Of a stretch of DNA of 6,460 bases, positions 1 to 5,656 are shown piece after piece; within the stretch, counting starts at the first letter, position 1; each line of letters starts with the position of its first letter. The notes under the pieces were generated by a model. That model was given only the letters and a program-made list of their open reading frames with translations. It was not told where the DNA came from and did not search any database. Position numbers and translations under genes: made by a program. Source of the DNA: Spirochaetaceae bacterium (GTDB taxonomy: Bacteria; Spirochaetota; Spirochaetia; Treponematales; Breznakiellaceae). The DNA lies in NCBI GenBank assembly GCA_031284085.1, contig JAITAM010000148.1, forward strand, positions 1 through 6,460. Reading direction: 5' to 3'.

Positions 1-103
1 ACTCTTCATCTGATAAAAACAGCTCGAGGTCTGTCCCCCAGCCTAACCCAACCCAAACCGACTTCTACAGTGCTTGCACAATACAAATGACTCTGATTGG
101 CGA

Positions 104-141
104 GTGTGAGCCTAACACGTGGGCGGGTGTGAGCCTAACAC
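104..141. promoter_or_regulatory. Twin imperfect palindromes upstream of the small ORF (possible operator)
   Basis: The 15-bp sequence GTGTGAGCCTAACAC occurs at 104-118 and again at 127-141, 23 bp apart start to start; with the following G the identical stretch is 16 bp. Each copy is an imperfect palindrome: GTGT pairs with ACAC and inner AG with CT, leaving one mismatched pair and a central base. The shorter core AGCCTAAC also occurs at 40-47. Two equal palindromes about two helical turns apart, ending 21 bp before an ATG, are typical of a regulator binding site, but could equally form small RNA hairpins. No factor is identified. Confidence 0.4.
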
Positions 142-162
142 GCAAGCAGGGACGCGGCAGGT

Positions 163-345
163 ATGCGCTTTTATACGCGGTCGTTCACCAAGAGTGGTGG
201 CGGCACTATTGGCGCTACCAACTCTGCGCCAAATGGAAAGGTGGTATATGTACGGATAGATGAGTCTTCTGGTAAGAAGCGCAACAGCGTCGCGGGGGCA
301 AGCGTTTACATGGACAGCCGCGTATCCGGCAATATAGGCGGTTGA
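163..345 (+). CDS. Small hypothetical protein, 60 aa, Gly/Ser-rich
   Basis: I do not recognise this family. The 60-residue product is polar and rich in Gly, Ser, Asn and Val, with no membrane segment or signal peptide and no Cys. It has a GGG at residues 13-15, a stretch YVRIDESSGKK (about 29-39) and ends in Gly-Gly. ATG 163 is the only possible ATG start, because an in-frame stop lies at 136-138. An imperfect ribosome binding site AGGGA lies at 148-152, 10 bases before the ATG. Support for a real gene: a strong plus-strand terminator 50 bp after the stop, twin palindromes just upstream, and mixed third-codon bases. Against it: short length, weak Shine-Dalgarno sequence and no known homologue that I can name. 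The terminal Gly-Gly recalls ubiquitin-like sulfur carriers such as ThiS, but the rest does not resemble them. Confidence 0.42.
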   Translation: MRFYTRSFTKSGGGTIGATNSAPNGKVVYVRIDESSGKKRNSVAGASVYMDSRVSGNIGG

Positions 346-363
346 GAATAAGAGGTTTAATCT

Positions 364-392
364 GCGCAGGTGTGCGCTAAGCCGTAGGCTTA
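364..392 (+). other. Two back-to-back hairpins after the small ORF
   Basis: GCGCA (364-368) pairs with TGCGC (373-377) around a GGTG loop. Directly next to it TAAGCC (378-383) pairs with GGCTTA (387-392) around a GTA loop. With the terminator stem starting at 396, this makes three consecutive perfect stems in 67 bases at the 3' end of the presumed transcript. They may protect or process the 3' end, or belong to a structured RNA. Only the pairing is seen; function is unknown. Confidence 0.45.
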
Positions 393-395
393 TTA

Positions 396-440
396 AGAGG
401 CAGGGAACACTTCATGGGTTCCCTGCCTCTCTTCATTTAT
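396..440 (+). terminator. Rho-independent terminator of the small plus-strand gene
   Basis: A perfect 13-bp stem is formed by AGAGGCAGGGAAC (396-408) and its complement (418-430) around a 9-base loop. The T-rich tail CTTCATTTAT follows (431-440). The tail favours plus-strand termination, since the minus-strand side of the stem is not followed by a T run. It lies about 50 bp after the stop codon at 343-345. The stem is strong; the tail is interrupted by C and A, so efficiency is uncertain. Confidence 0.7.
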
Positions 441-448
441 GAGGCACA

Positions 449-462
449 GTCAGAGGTCTGAC
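449..462. repeat. 14-bp palindrome GTCAGA-GG-TCTGAC
   Basis: Six-base arms pair perfectly around GG; with a bulged C the pairing extends outward to ACAG/CTGT (446-466). It lies just past the terminator tail and has no T run on either side, so it is not an evident terminator. It may be a protein-binding site or decayed repeat. Confidence 0.35.
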
Positions 463-489
463 CTGTTTGGGCGGTGGAAGCTCTCCACA

Positions 490-514
490 CTACGCGGTCA
501 GTCCGCCTGACACT
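490..514 (+). repeat. 25-bp hairpin repeat, copy A
   Basis: This block matches 3861-3885 at 20 of 25 ungapped positions, sharing the core AGTCCGCC followed by GACA. It can fold as GTCAG (497-501) with CTGAC (507-511) around TCCGC. The stem differs in sequence from that in the other copy. Both lie in gaps between genes. A second small intergenic repeat family is likely but rests on two copies. Confidence 0.4.
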
Positions 515-622
515 ATGGCTATGGCTTCAGCCTGCCAGATGCTATGGTTTCGGCAGGGAAGAGGCAGCTCCCTAAGAAGGGTCGAGGTAGGTCTCTGAAG
601 CTGGAGGCTTGATACGAGGCAG

Positions 623-638
623 GTATATGCCCATATAC
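623..638. repeat. 16-bp palindrome GTATATG-CC-CATATAC
   Basis: Seven-base arms pair perfectly around a 2-base centre. This spacing suits a dimeric protein-binding site better than an RNA hairpin. It lies about 75 bp downstream of the putP stop codon, so it does not obviously control putP initiation. Confidence 0.35.
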
Positions 639-640
639 AA

Positions 641-710
641 CTTTTCAGGAAAAAAGCCGTACTCCCGCTGCGGATACTAGCAACGCAGCTTAGCAACAGG
701 CTGCGCCTGT
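641..710 (+). repeat. 70-bp intergenic repeat, copy R3 (diverged)
   Basis: Same length as the copies at 3891-3960 and 3976-4045. It is alignable to the latter at roughly 63% without gaps, with best-kept blocks AAAGCCGTAC near the left end and CTGCGSCTGT at the right end. It ends in the hairpin ACAGGC-TGC-GCCTGT (696-710), in which the fourth stem pair of the CAGSC arm is G-C where copies R1 and R2 have C-G. The right end is one base from the putP stop codon (712-714), so on the putP transcript the hairpin follows translation directly. Outer bases TAGC (691-694) and GCTA (711-714) can lengthen the stem past a bulged A. Confidence 0.6.
650..677 (-). terminator. Probable terminator of putP
   Basis: On the minus strand GTATCC (677-672) pairs with GGA-G-TAC (665-659, one bulged G) around a 6-base loop, and is followed by GGC and six T (655-650). 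It lies 35-60 bases after the putP stop codon, inside repeat copy R3. The conserved GTACGGCTTT of the repeat supplies the T run, so the element may have been recruited as a terminator. The stem is short and bulged, so strength is uncertain. Confidence 0.45.
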
Positions 711-711
711 G

Positions 712-2295
712 CTAGAGCTTGCGGGTTACCCGCTCGAACTCCCTTTGAATCGCTGCCGAAGGAACAGGCGTCAGAAGACTTACAACAAAAATTACCAAAC
801 ACGAGATGATAAAGGCAGGCAAGAGTTCATAAACAGCAAAAATACCGCCTATCTTGCTAATCACACTCTTCCACAGAATAACTATGATACCGCCTGAAAG
901 CATTCCAGCAATAGCAGCCGTAAGACTGGTGCGCTTCCAAAACAAAGAAAACAGCATAAGCGGTCCAAACGCAGCGCCCAATCCAGCCCACGCATACGAT
1001 ACGATCCGAAAGATAGAGCTGTCCTCAAAGAGGGCCACTATCACGCCGAAGATGGTAACAATCAGAATCGCAACACGGGCGACTATCAGCACCGCCTTCT
1101 TATCCGCATCCTTCCTTATAATACCTTTGAACAGATCGTTTGCAAGGGAGGATGAGACGGCAAGCATATACGAATCCGCCGAACTCATCGTTGCAGCAAG
1201 AATACCGGAGAGCACTAAACCTGCAATGAGAGACGGAAAGAACTGAATTGAAAGATGGATAAAGATGTTTTCCGCATCCACCGCCGTATTAAGCAAGACG
1301 GGGAAAAGGGCGCGCCCCAAAAGACCTAGAACAACCGCTGCCGAAAGTGAAATAGCACACCAAAGCACCGCAATGTACTTCGATTGGTGCAGTTTTGTAG
1401 GGCTTTGTATAGCCATAAACCGTATCAAGACCTGCGGCATTCCGAAGTATCCAAGCCCCCACGCAAGACAAGAGACAATGTTAAGCAGAGAATAGGGGCT
1501 GCCGTTTGTGAATTGCGGGACGCCCTCTATCACCGCCTGCACAGAGGACGCGTTTCCTGCCGTATCTGCCGGCACGGCGATAGCGAAGATCGAGAGGAAC
1601 TGAGGAAAATCGGCAAGCCGCTCCAAAAAGCCGCTTAGTCCGCCTGAGTGTACCAAGCTGAGGGTAAGAACGAGAAGCAAGGCGCAAAACATGAGGATGC
1701 CTTGAATGAGATCGGTCATGCAGACTGCAAGGAAGCCGCCGGTTAAAGTGTAGACCAAAAGCACCACAGCGCCTGCAATGACCATTGCCGGATAGTACTG
1801 TTTTACTCCCAAGACATAGCTGAAGAATTTGCCAAAGGTAACAAACTGTGCACCCGTATATACGGAGAAGAAGATCAGAATAACGGTTGCGGCAATGGTC
1901 ATCAAGATACGCTTTTGGTCATGGAACCTATTGCTAAAGAAGGCCGGCAGGGTGATGGACTTAGTTGACTGAGAGTATATGCGCAGGCGGCGTGCAACGA
2001 TATGCCAGTTTATAGCCGTTCCAAGCGCAAGGCCGAGGGCTGTCCAGAACGCCTCCGCCATGCCGGTAAAGTAGGCAAGCCCCGGCACTCCCATCAAGAG
2101 CCAGCCTGACATATCGGACGCCTCGGCGCTCAAAGCGGTTACCCACGGGCCTAACTTTCGCTTTCCCAAGAAATACTCTTCCGGATCGCTGTTACTGCGC
2201 CGTGCATACAATAAACCAATGAGGATCATGAATAAAAGATAAAACCCCATTCCTACAAACATCAGTACACTCGGTACGCTAGTACCCCTCATCAT
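712..2295 (-). CDS. putP: Sodium/proline symporter PutP
   Basis: This is an inner-membrane transporter of the solute:sodium symporter family that imports L-proline with Na+. The 527-residue product is almost entirely hydrophobic helices, fitting the family's 13-segment fold (E. coli PutP has 502). Family marks are TALSAEASDMSGWLLMG (about 53-69), holding Asp61 and Ser63, which match the Na+-site Asp55 and Ser57 of E. coli, and WGLGYFGMPQ (about 279-288). ILAATMSSADS (365-375) has Ser371/Ser372 at the Ser340/Thr341 Na+ position. SYAWAGLGAAFGP (433-445) and PSAA near the C-terminus also match. The loop around residues 230-268 is some 25-30 residues longer than in E. coli. The start at 2295 is chosen because AAGGAGG (2302-2308) lies 6 bases before it; the adjoining second Met (2292) is also possible. 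It follows rhaB in the same direction, 131 bp away, with repeat R4 touching its ribosome binding site. Proline specificity is inferred from overall similarity. Confidence 0.93.
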   Translation of the reverse strand: MMRGTSVPSVLMFVGMGFYLLFMILIGLLYARRSNSDPEEYFLGKRKLGPWVTALSAEASDMSGWLLMGVPGLAYFTGMAEAFWTALGLALGTAINWHIVARRLRIYSQSTKSITLPAFFSNRFHDQKRILMTIAATVILIFFSVYTGAQFVTFGKFFSYVLGVKQYYPAMVIAGAVVLLVYTLTGGFLAVCMTDLIQGILMFCALLLVLTLSLVHSGGLSGFLERLADFPQFLSIFAIAVPADTAGNASSVQAVIEGVPQFTNGSPYSLLNIVSCLAWGLGYFGMPQVLIRFMAIQSPTKLHQSKYIAVLWCAISLSAAVVLGLLGRALFPVLLNTAVDAENIFIHLSIQFFPSLIAGLVLSGILAATMSSADSYMLAVSSSLANDLFKGIIRKDADKKAVLIVARVAILIVTIFGVIVALFEDSSIFRIVSYAWAGLGAAFGPLMLFSLFWKRTSLTAAIAGMLSGGIIVILWKSVISKIGGIFAVYELLPAFIISCLVIFVVSLLTPVPSAAIQREFERVTRKL

Positions 2296-2309
2296 AAAAA
2301 ACCTCCTTC

Positions 2310-2377
2310 ACAGGCAGAGCCTGTTTCTAAGCTCTCGGCGCTGTAGGTCAAAGGCGGCTTATGGCTCTTTGCCTACA
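2310..2377 (-). repeat. Intergenic repeat, inverted copy R4, abutting the putP ribosome binding site
   Basis: Read on the minus strand, this stretch aligns with copy R2. Shared blocks are AGGCA, CCGCCTTTGA, GCGCCGAGAGCTTA (R2: ACGCCGAAAGCTTA) and the terminal hairpin. That hairpin is ACAGGC-TCT-GCCTGT (minus strand, 2324-2310), with the same G-C stem pair as R3 and a changed loop. Only one base separates it from the putP AAGGAGG (2308-2302). A hairpin this close to a Shine-Dalgarno sequence could affect ribosome access or mRNA stability. A second stem, CTGTAGG (2341-2347) with CCTACAG (2372-2378), encloses the rest of the element. Confidence 0.6.
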
Positions 2378-2411
2378 GGCCAGCAGGCCAGTCTGTCCTT
2401 AGGGGACAGAC
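2376..2411. repeat. Tandem 8-mer and perfect 8-bp inverted repeat downstream of rhaB
   Basis: CAGGCCAG is repeated in tandem at 2376-2383 and 2384-2391. GTCTGTCC (2391-2398) pairs perfectly with GGACAGAC (2404-2411) around a 5-base loop. This stem begins 16 bases after the rhaB stop codon on the minus strand. It has no T run after it, so it does not look like an intrinsic terminator; mRNA end protection or a read-through structure toward putP is possible. Confidence 0.5.
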
Positions 2412-2426
2412 CTCCCGCCTCTTTGT

Positions 2427-3836
2427 CTACCTAACCGCTTTAGGCAAATGCCGAACGGCAAAACTGTGTGCAATTACCTGCCGTACAGTATCCAAATCCG
2501 AAAACACTCCTTGGCTCAGCATTTGCGCGCATAGATTGCCAATGACCGTAGCTTCCACAGGACCTATAGACAAAGGTAATCCGGCGGCCTGCGCCGTCAG
2601 CTCGTTGAGATAGTCATCTTTACTGCCGCCACCGACAATATTCAAAGTACAAAACTTATGCCCGCTGATTCTTTGTATCTCTTTGAGAGCTTTTTGGTAA
2701 CTGCGGGCAAGGTTTGTGTAAATACAGTGCATAACTTCGCCTATGCTTTGAGGGAGCGGCTGCTTTGTTTCCCGGCATATATCCTGTATCGCAGCAAGCA
2801 TACTCGCGGGCGCAAGAAAGCGCGGGTCGTTCACGTCAAATAACGTGCTGCTCGTAGACTCTTGAGCCATACGCGCCAAGTCTGAAAAAGAGTACTTTTT
2901 ATCAAGCTCGTTGCGCACTGACTGAATCATCCATAAGCCCATAATGTTTTTGAGAAAGCGGTAATTCCCTTGGTAGGCGCCCTCGTTGGTAAAGTTCTCC
3001 TCCCGCGCTTCATCGGTAAGGATAGGGACAGGACTTTCAATGCCAAGCAGACTCCATGTGCCGCTTGATAAATACACAGACTTTTCTTTATTTGAAGAGG
3101 GAACCGCAAGAAAAGCGCTGCCGGTATCGTGCGTTGCAGGCAGAATGACCGTACTGCTAAAGCCGAGATGCGCACAGACAGCAGGAGAGAGTGCGCCGAG
3201 TTTATCGCCTGCATTCATAAGCGGCTTAAACAGATGAAGCGGGAAGCCCAGCGCCTGTATAATATCTTTATCCCAGTCTCTTGTTTTTACGTTGAGGAGA
3301 GCTGTAGTCGAGGCATTGGTATATTCATTTGAAACAAGACCGGTTAGACGGTAATGAAGATAATCGGGGATCATCAAGAACTGTTCCGCACGGTTAAGCA
3401 AATCCGCCTCTTGTGTTTTAATCGCCATCAGTTGGTAAATAGTATTAAAAGGCTGTTTTTGTATGCCGGTTCTGCGGTACAGCTCTGTAAAAGGAATGAC
3501 TTGCTCAACACGCGCATCCATGCCGGCTGTTCTTCCATCGCGGTAACTGACGGACTCGCCGAGCCTTAAACCGTCTTTATCAAGCAGTATAAAATCAACG
3601 GCCCACGTATCAATACCAATACTAACCGGAATTATATTGAGAGCTTTGCAGCGTTTTAAGCCTTCAAGAACCTGCTCATAAAGCCCGTCAATGTCCCAAC
3701 ACAGACGCCCGCCCCGCATTTCAAAGCGGTTCTCAAAGCGGTACACTTCTTGGGTGCGTATCTTTCCCTCTTCAAACCAGCCGGCTACATGCCGTCCACT
3801 CGAAGCACCGATGTCAATAGCTACATAGTAATCCAT
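2427..3836 (-). CDS. rhaB: Rhamnulokinase RhaB
   Basis: This is a cytoplasmic FGGY-family sugar kinase. It phosphorylates L-rhamnulose with ATP to rhamnulose 1-phosphate, the second step of L-rhamnose breakdown. The 469 residues are close to the family length (E. coli 489). The N-terminal ATPase fold shows AIDIGASSGR (6-15), followed by IGIDTWAVDF (73-82). ATHDTGSAF (234-242) carries Asp237, the expected catalytic base, at the same number as in E. coli. SSGTWSLLG (257-265) and the C-terminal nucleotide-binding NIVGGGSKD (399-407) complete the pattern. The start at 3836 is set by AAGGAG (3841-3846), 4 bases upstream, and by the beginning of the FGGY fold. It lies about 208 bp from the cyclase gene, a gap filled by repeats R1 and R2, and 131 bp before putP. 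No isomerase, aldolase, transporter or regulator for rhamnose is nearby. Related FGGY kinases (fuculose, xylulose) are less likely given these motifs. Confidence 0.93.
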   Translation of the reverse strand: MDYYVAIDIGASSGRHVAGWFEEGKIRTQEVYRFENRFEMRGGRLCWDIDGLYEQVLEGLKRCKALNIIPVSIGIDTWAVDFILLDKDGLRLGESVSYRDGRTAGMDARVEQVIPFTELYRRTGIQKQPFNTIYQLMAIKTQEADLLNRAEQFLMIPDYLHYRLTGLVSNEYTNASTTALLNVKTRDWDKDIIQALGFPLHLFKPLMNAGDKLGALSPAVCAHLGFSSTVILPATHDTGSAFLAVPSSNKEKSVYLSSGTWSLLGIESPVPILTDEAREENFTNEGAYQGNYRFLKNIMGLWMIQSVRNELDKKYSFSDLARMAQESTSSTLFDVNDPRFLAPASMLAAIQDICRETKQPLPQSIGEVMHCIYTNLARSYQKALKEIQRISGHKFCTLNIVGGGSKDDYLNELTAQAAGLPLSIGPVEATVIGNLCAQMLSQGVFSDLDTVRQVIAHSFAVRHLPKAVR

Positions 3837-3860
3837 AATTCTCCTTCATAGTCTTATACC

Positions 3861-3887
3861 CTATGCTGTAAGTCCGCCGGACATTAC
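3861..3887 (+). repeat. 25-bp hairpin repeat, copy B, upstream of rhaB
   Basis: Bases 3861-3885 match 490-514 at 20 of 25 positions. Here the fold is longer: GTAAGTCC (3868-3875) pairs with GGAC-TTAC (3879-3887, one bulged A) around GCC. It lies 15-41 bases upstream of the rhaB Shine-Dalgarno sequence and would be in the 5' leader if transcription starts further upstream. No convincing sigma-70 promoter was identified between here and rhaB. Confidence 0.4.
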
Positions 3888-3890
3888 TCT

Positions 3891-3960
3891 GCTTACAAGC
3901 ACAAAAGCCGTACACCGCCCTTGATACCGACGCCGAAAGCTTAGAGCAGCCTGCGGCTGT
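3891..3960 (+). repeat. 70-bp intergenic repeat, copy R1
   Basis: Direct repeat of 3976-4045 with four substitutions and two compensating one-base indels, so both are exactly 70 bp. The right end is the hairpin CAGCC-TGC-GGCTG (3947-3959). R1 and R2 are separated by 15 bp, giving an 85-bp period, and fill the gap between the cyclase gene and rhaB. The high identity suggests recent local duplication, while R3 and R4 are older relatives. Confidence 0.85.
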
Positions 3961-3975
3961 GGAACAGGCCGGTTT

Positions 3976-4045
3976 GCTTACAGGCATAAAGCCGTACCAC
4001 CGCCTTTGATACCGACGCCGAAAGCTTAAAGCAGCCTGCGGCTGT
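3976..4045 (+). repeat. 70-bp intergenic repeat, copy R2, reaching the cyclase stop codon
   Basis: Near-identical to 3891-3960. The hairpin CAGCC-TGC-GGCTG lies at 4032-4044 and the final T (4045) is also the last base of the cyclase TAA stop (4047-4045 on the minus strand). On that transcript the hairpin therefore starts at the stop codon. No T run follows it, so it is not a standard terminator. The element contains an AAGCTT palindrome kept in R1, R2 and, apart from its first A, in R3 and R4. Confidence 0.85.
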
Positions 4046-5556
4046 TATTTTTTCCCTGAATAGGGAGTAAATACCATTTTGTCTTTATGCTGATGAATAA
4101 GACTGTACCATAACACCCGCTTTTGAGGAATCTCAGAACTTATCCTCCCCATACCAAGAAGCCGATCAAGCGTATCAACGGCATTCTTTGCTTCATAGTA
4201 GATTTTGAGCTGGTTACCGTAAAAGATACGAGGGGCATTGAGATCGATCTCTCTATCAATAAACTCTTGGTACAGTTTAAGAATAAAATCGTATCTTTCA
4301 GTGATACCTTTAAGATAATCCAAAATTAAATGATCGTAGTGCGGTATCTGTTCTAGTATGAGGGTAAAGTCATGCAGCATCTTAACGGCATAAGAATAAT
4401 CTTCATCCACAGCGTAGAATTTTTCAGCTCTCTGACACATGTGTATAAATGATTCGTTGGTTATGACGGTCGTGAAGAGGACAGGCTCTTTGAGCTTGAT
4501 ACAAAAGGCAGGCATAACCGTAACCGACTTAACGATCACTTTCATCAAATTACTGAATATTTGCTGTTCCCACAAGGAGGAATGTACCGCATTAAACAGT
4601 TGGGACATTTCCGTACTTAAATACTGTTTATACTTTTCATCTTCGCTAAAGATCACCTCACAGGTAGGCAGCATAACGCCTTTGAATTCTATGATACCGG
4701 TGTCAAAGAAATAGAGCAGCTTTTTCTTAAAGATAAAGCACTCTGTTGCCTGATTAGCATTTTCCTTCTTAAAATTCATCTGTACTTGTTTAGTAACCAT
4801 AAGCCGCGCCTCCTTAGCGGATAAGGTATTGGCATGAGCTTGAAGCCGTGCTGCGGTATTAAGCAAAAAGCCTGATAAATCGCCCTGTTCGGTAATGATA
4901 AGGGGAATGGTTGTGTTACCGCCTGCTATACCTGCCGATATGGTAAAAATCGGCAGGGCATTAGAGTTGCCGCTTCTTTGGCTTGGAACATCAGGGTTGT
5001 TCAATATGTTTGTCTTTGCAAAATAATCCATGATACCAAGCGTTGCGGTGAGAGCATCGCTTGCAGAAGCGGCTACCAGCACGATTTCATCGCCTGCTTC
5101 CCGCCTGCACTCTGAATGACAACTTGCCGCGATATTTTTGATCTCGTTGTTGATGGTCTTATCGAAATTGTGAAGCATGGACAAATTATTGCGGGTACTC
5201 TGGCAGAACTTAGTGTAGCCATGAATATCCATCATTACAACGTAGAGATTCGATATAGAGATAGTACGTTTAAGATCGCCGGCATTTGGGAATTGATGGT
5301 CGGGTATGACGACCTCACGCCATAATTTCTTATGGGAAGACGAAGCAATATTAGCAAAAAAACCCCAATAAAGCCGCTTTATCAATTCAAAACTCTTCAT
5401 AAGAACCGGTGCAATCCTCTTTTCTTTGAGGATAGGAGCGGTAAGAGTTTTCAACTGTGAAAATGTCGTTACCTCTCTATTTATAATAGACTCGTACAAA
5501 AAACAAAACAGCTCGTAGTTTGAAGTATCAGCATTATAATCTGTAATCGCTGTCAT
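4045..5556 (-). CDS. Class III adenylate/guanylate cyclase, stand-alone soluble protein
   Basis: The enzyme would make cAMP (possibly cGMP) from the nucleoside triphosphate in the cytoplasm. The 503-residue product has an unassigned region (about 1-100), a class III catalytic domain (about 103-300) and an unassigned, probably helical region (about 300-503). Catalytic residues are visible: metal Asp110 in VVMMDIHGYTKF, second metal Asp156 in REAGDE, Asp226 at the purine-selecting position in GDLSGF, and transition-state Asn233 and Arg237 in LLNTAARL. The usual Lys before the second Asp (KxxGD pattern) appears to be Arg152. No clear membrane helix, receiver, GAF or HAMP domain is seen, so the input signal is unknown. 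The start at 5556 is supported by AAGGAG (5566-5571) 9 bases upstream; a weak TATAAA -10 candidate lies at 5584-5589. It faces away from the ymdB-like gene across 100 bp. Adenylate specificity is inferred from Asp226 but weakened by Arg152. Confidence 0.82.
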   Translation of the reverse strand: MTAITDYNADTSNYELFCFLYESIINREVTTFSQLKTLTAPILKEKRIAPVLMKSFELIKRLYWGFFANIASSSHKKLWREVVIPDHQFPNAGDLKRTISISNLYVVMMDIHGYTKFCQSTRNNLSMLHNFDKTINNEIKNIAASCHSECRREAGDEIVLVAASASDALTATLGIMDYFAKTNILNNPDVPSQRSGNSNALPIFTISAGIAGGNTTIPLIITEQGDLSGFLLNTAARLQAHANTLSAKEARLMVTKQVQMNFKKENANQATECFIFKKKLLYFFDTGIIEFKGVMLPTCEVIFSEDEKYKQYLSTEMSQLFNAVHSSLWEQQIFSNLMKVIVKSVTVMPAFCIKLKEPVLFTTVITNESFIHMCQRAEKFYAVDEDYSYAVKMLHDFTLILEQIPHYDHLILDYLKGITERYDFILKLYQEFIDREIDLNAPRIFYGNQLKIYYEAKNAVDTLDRLLGMGRISSEIPQKRVLWYSLIHQHKDKMVFTPYSGKK

Positions 5557-5641
5557 ACGAAATCACTCCTTTTCATCAATGGCTTTATAGAGAAAATTAA
5601 ACAATCCTTCATAGCTTAGCCTATCATTTTTCACAGTTTTT

Positions 5642-5650
5642 TGGTAGTAT
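5642..5650 (+). promoter_or_regulatory. Candidate extended -10 promoter of the ymdB-like gene
   Basis: TGGTAGTAT fits an extended -10 (TGn plus TAGTAT against TATAAT). No good -35 is present at the usual distance, which an extended -10 can tolerate. The expected start of transcription, about 7 bases downstream, falls at the A of the ATG (5657). There is no Shine-Dalgarno sequence before that ATG, so the mRNA may be leaderless. Confidence 0.35.
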
Positions 5651-5656
5651 GCCTTT

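Larger units (their letters stand above)
441..640. other. Non-coding stretch with several short inverted repeats
   Basis: No convincing gene was found here on either strand; together with the flanking terminators and repeats, the gene-free gap runs from 346 to 711. Visible structures are a palindrome at 449-462 (GTCAGA-GG-TCTGAC), a hairpin-bearing block at 490-514 that recurs upstream of rhaB, CCTGCC/GGCAGG arms at 531-536 and 552-557, and a palindrome at 623-638 (GTATATG-CC-CATATAC). A 68-codon minus-strand frame crosses 490-696, but it has no ribosome binding site or family likeness and overlaps the repeats. Confidence 0.5.

Noticed and set aside
163..345. ThiS/MoaD-like sulfur carrier
   Set aside because: Only length and the terminal Gly-Gly agree; the body is Gly/Ser-rich and lacks the hydrophobic pattern of the beta-grasp fold.
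100..440. tmRNA or another known structured RNA
   Set aside because: No tRNA-like CCA end, no recognisable tag peptide frame and no long-range pairing typical of tmRNA, RNase P or SRP RNA was found.
490..696. 68-codon minus-strand open frame downstream of putP
   Set aside because: It overlaps the repeat R3, the terminator and other palindromes, has no ribosome binding site, and its translation resembles no protein family.
854..1246. 130-codon plus-strand open frame
   Set aside because: It lies antisense within putP, whose identity is certain; the translation is basic, low-complexity and has no start signal.
2391..2411. Perfect hairpin as a rho-independent terminator of rhaB
   Set aside because: The stem is good but no T run follows it on the minus strand, and putP continues in the same direction 96 bp further on.
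3891..4045. CRISPR array
   Set aside because: Only two tandem units of 70 bp with a 15-bp gap; the repeats are too long, the spacing too short, and no cas gene is present.
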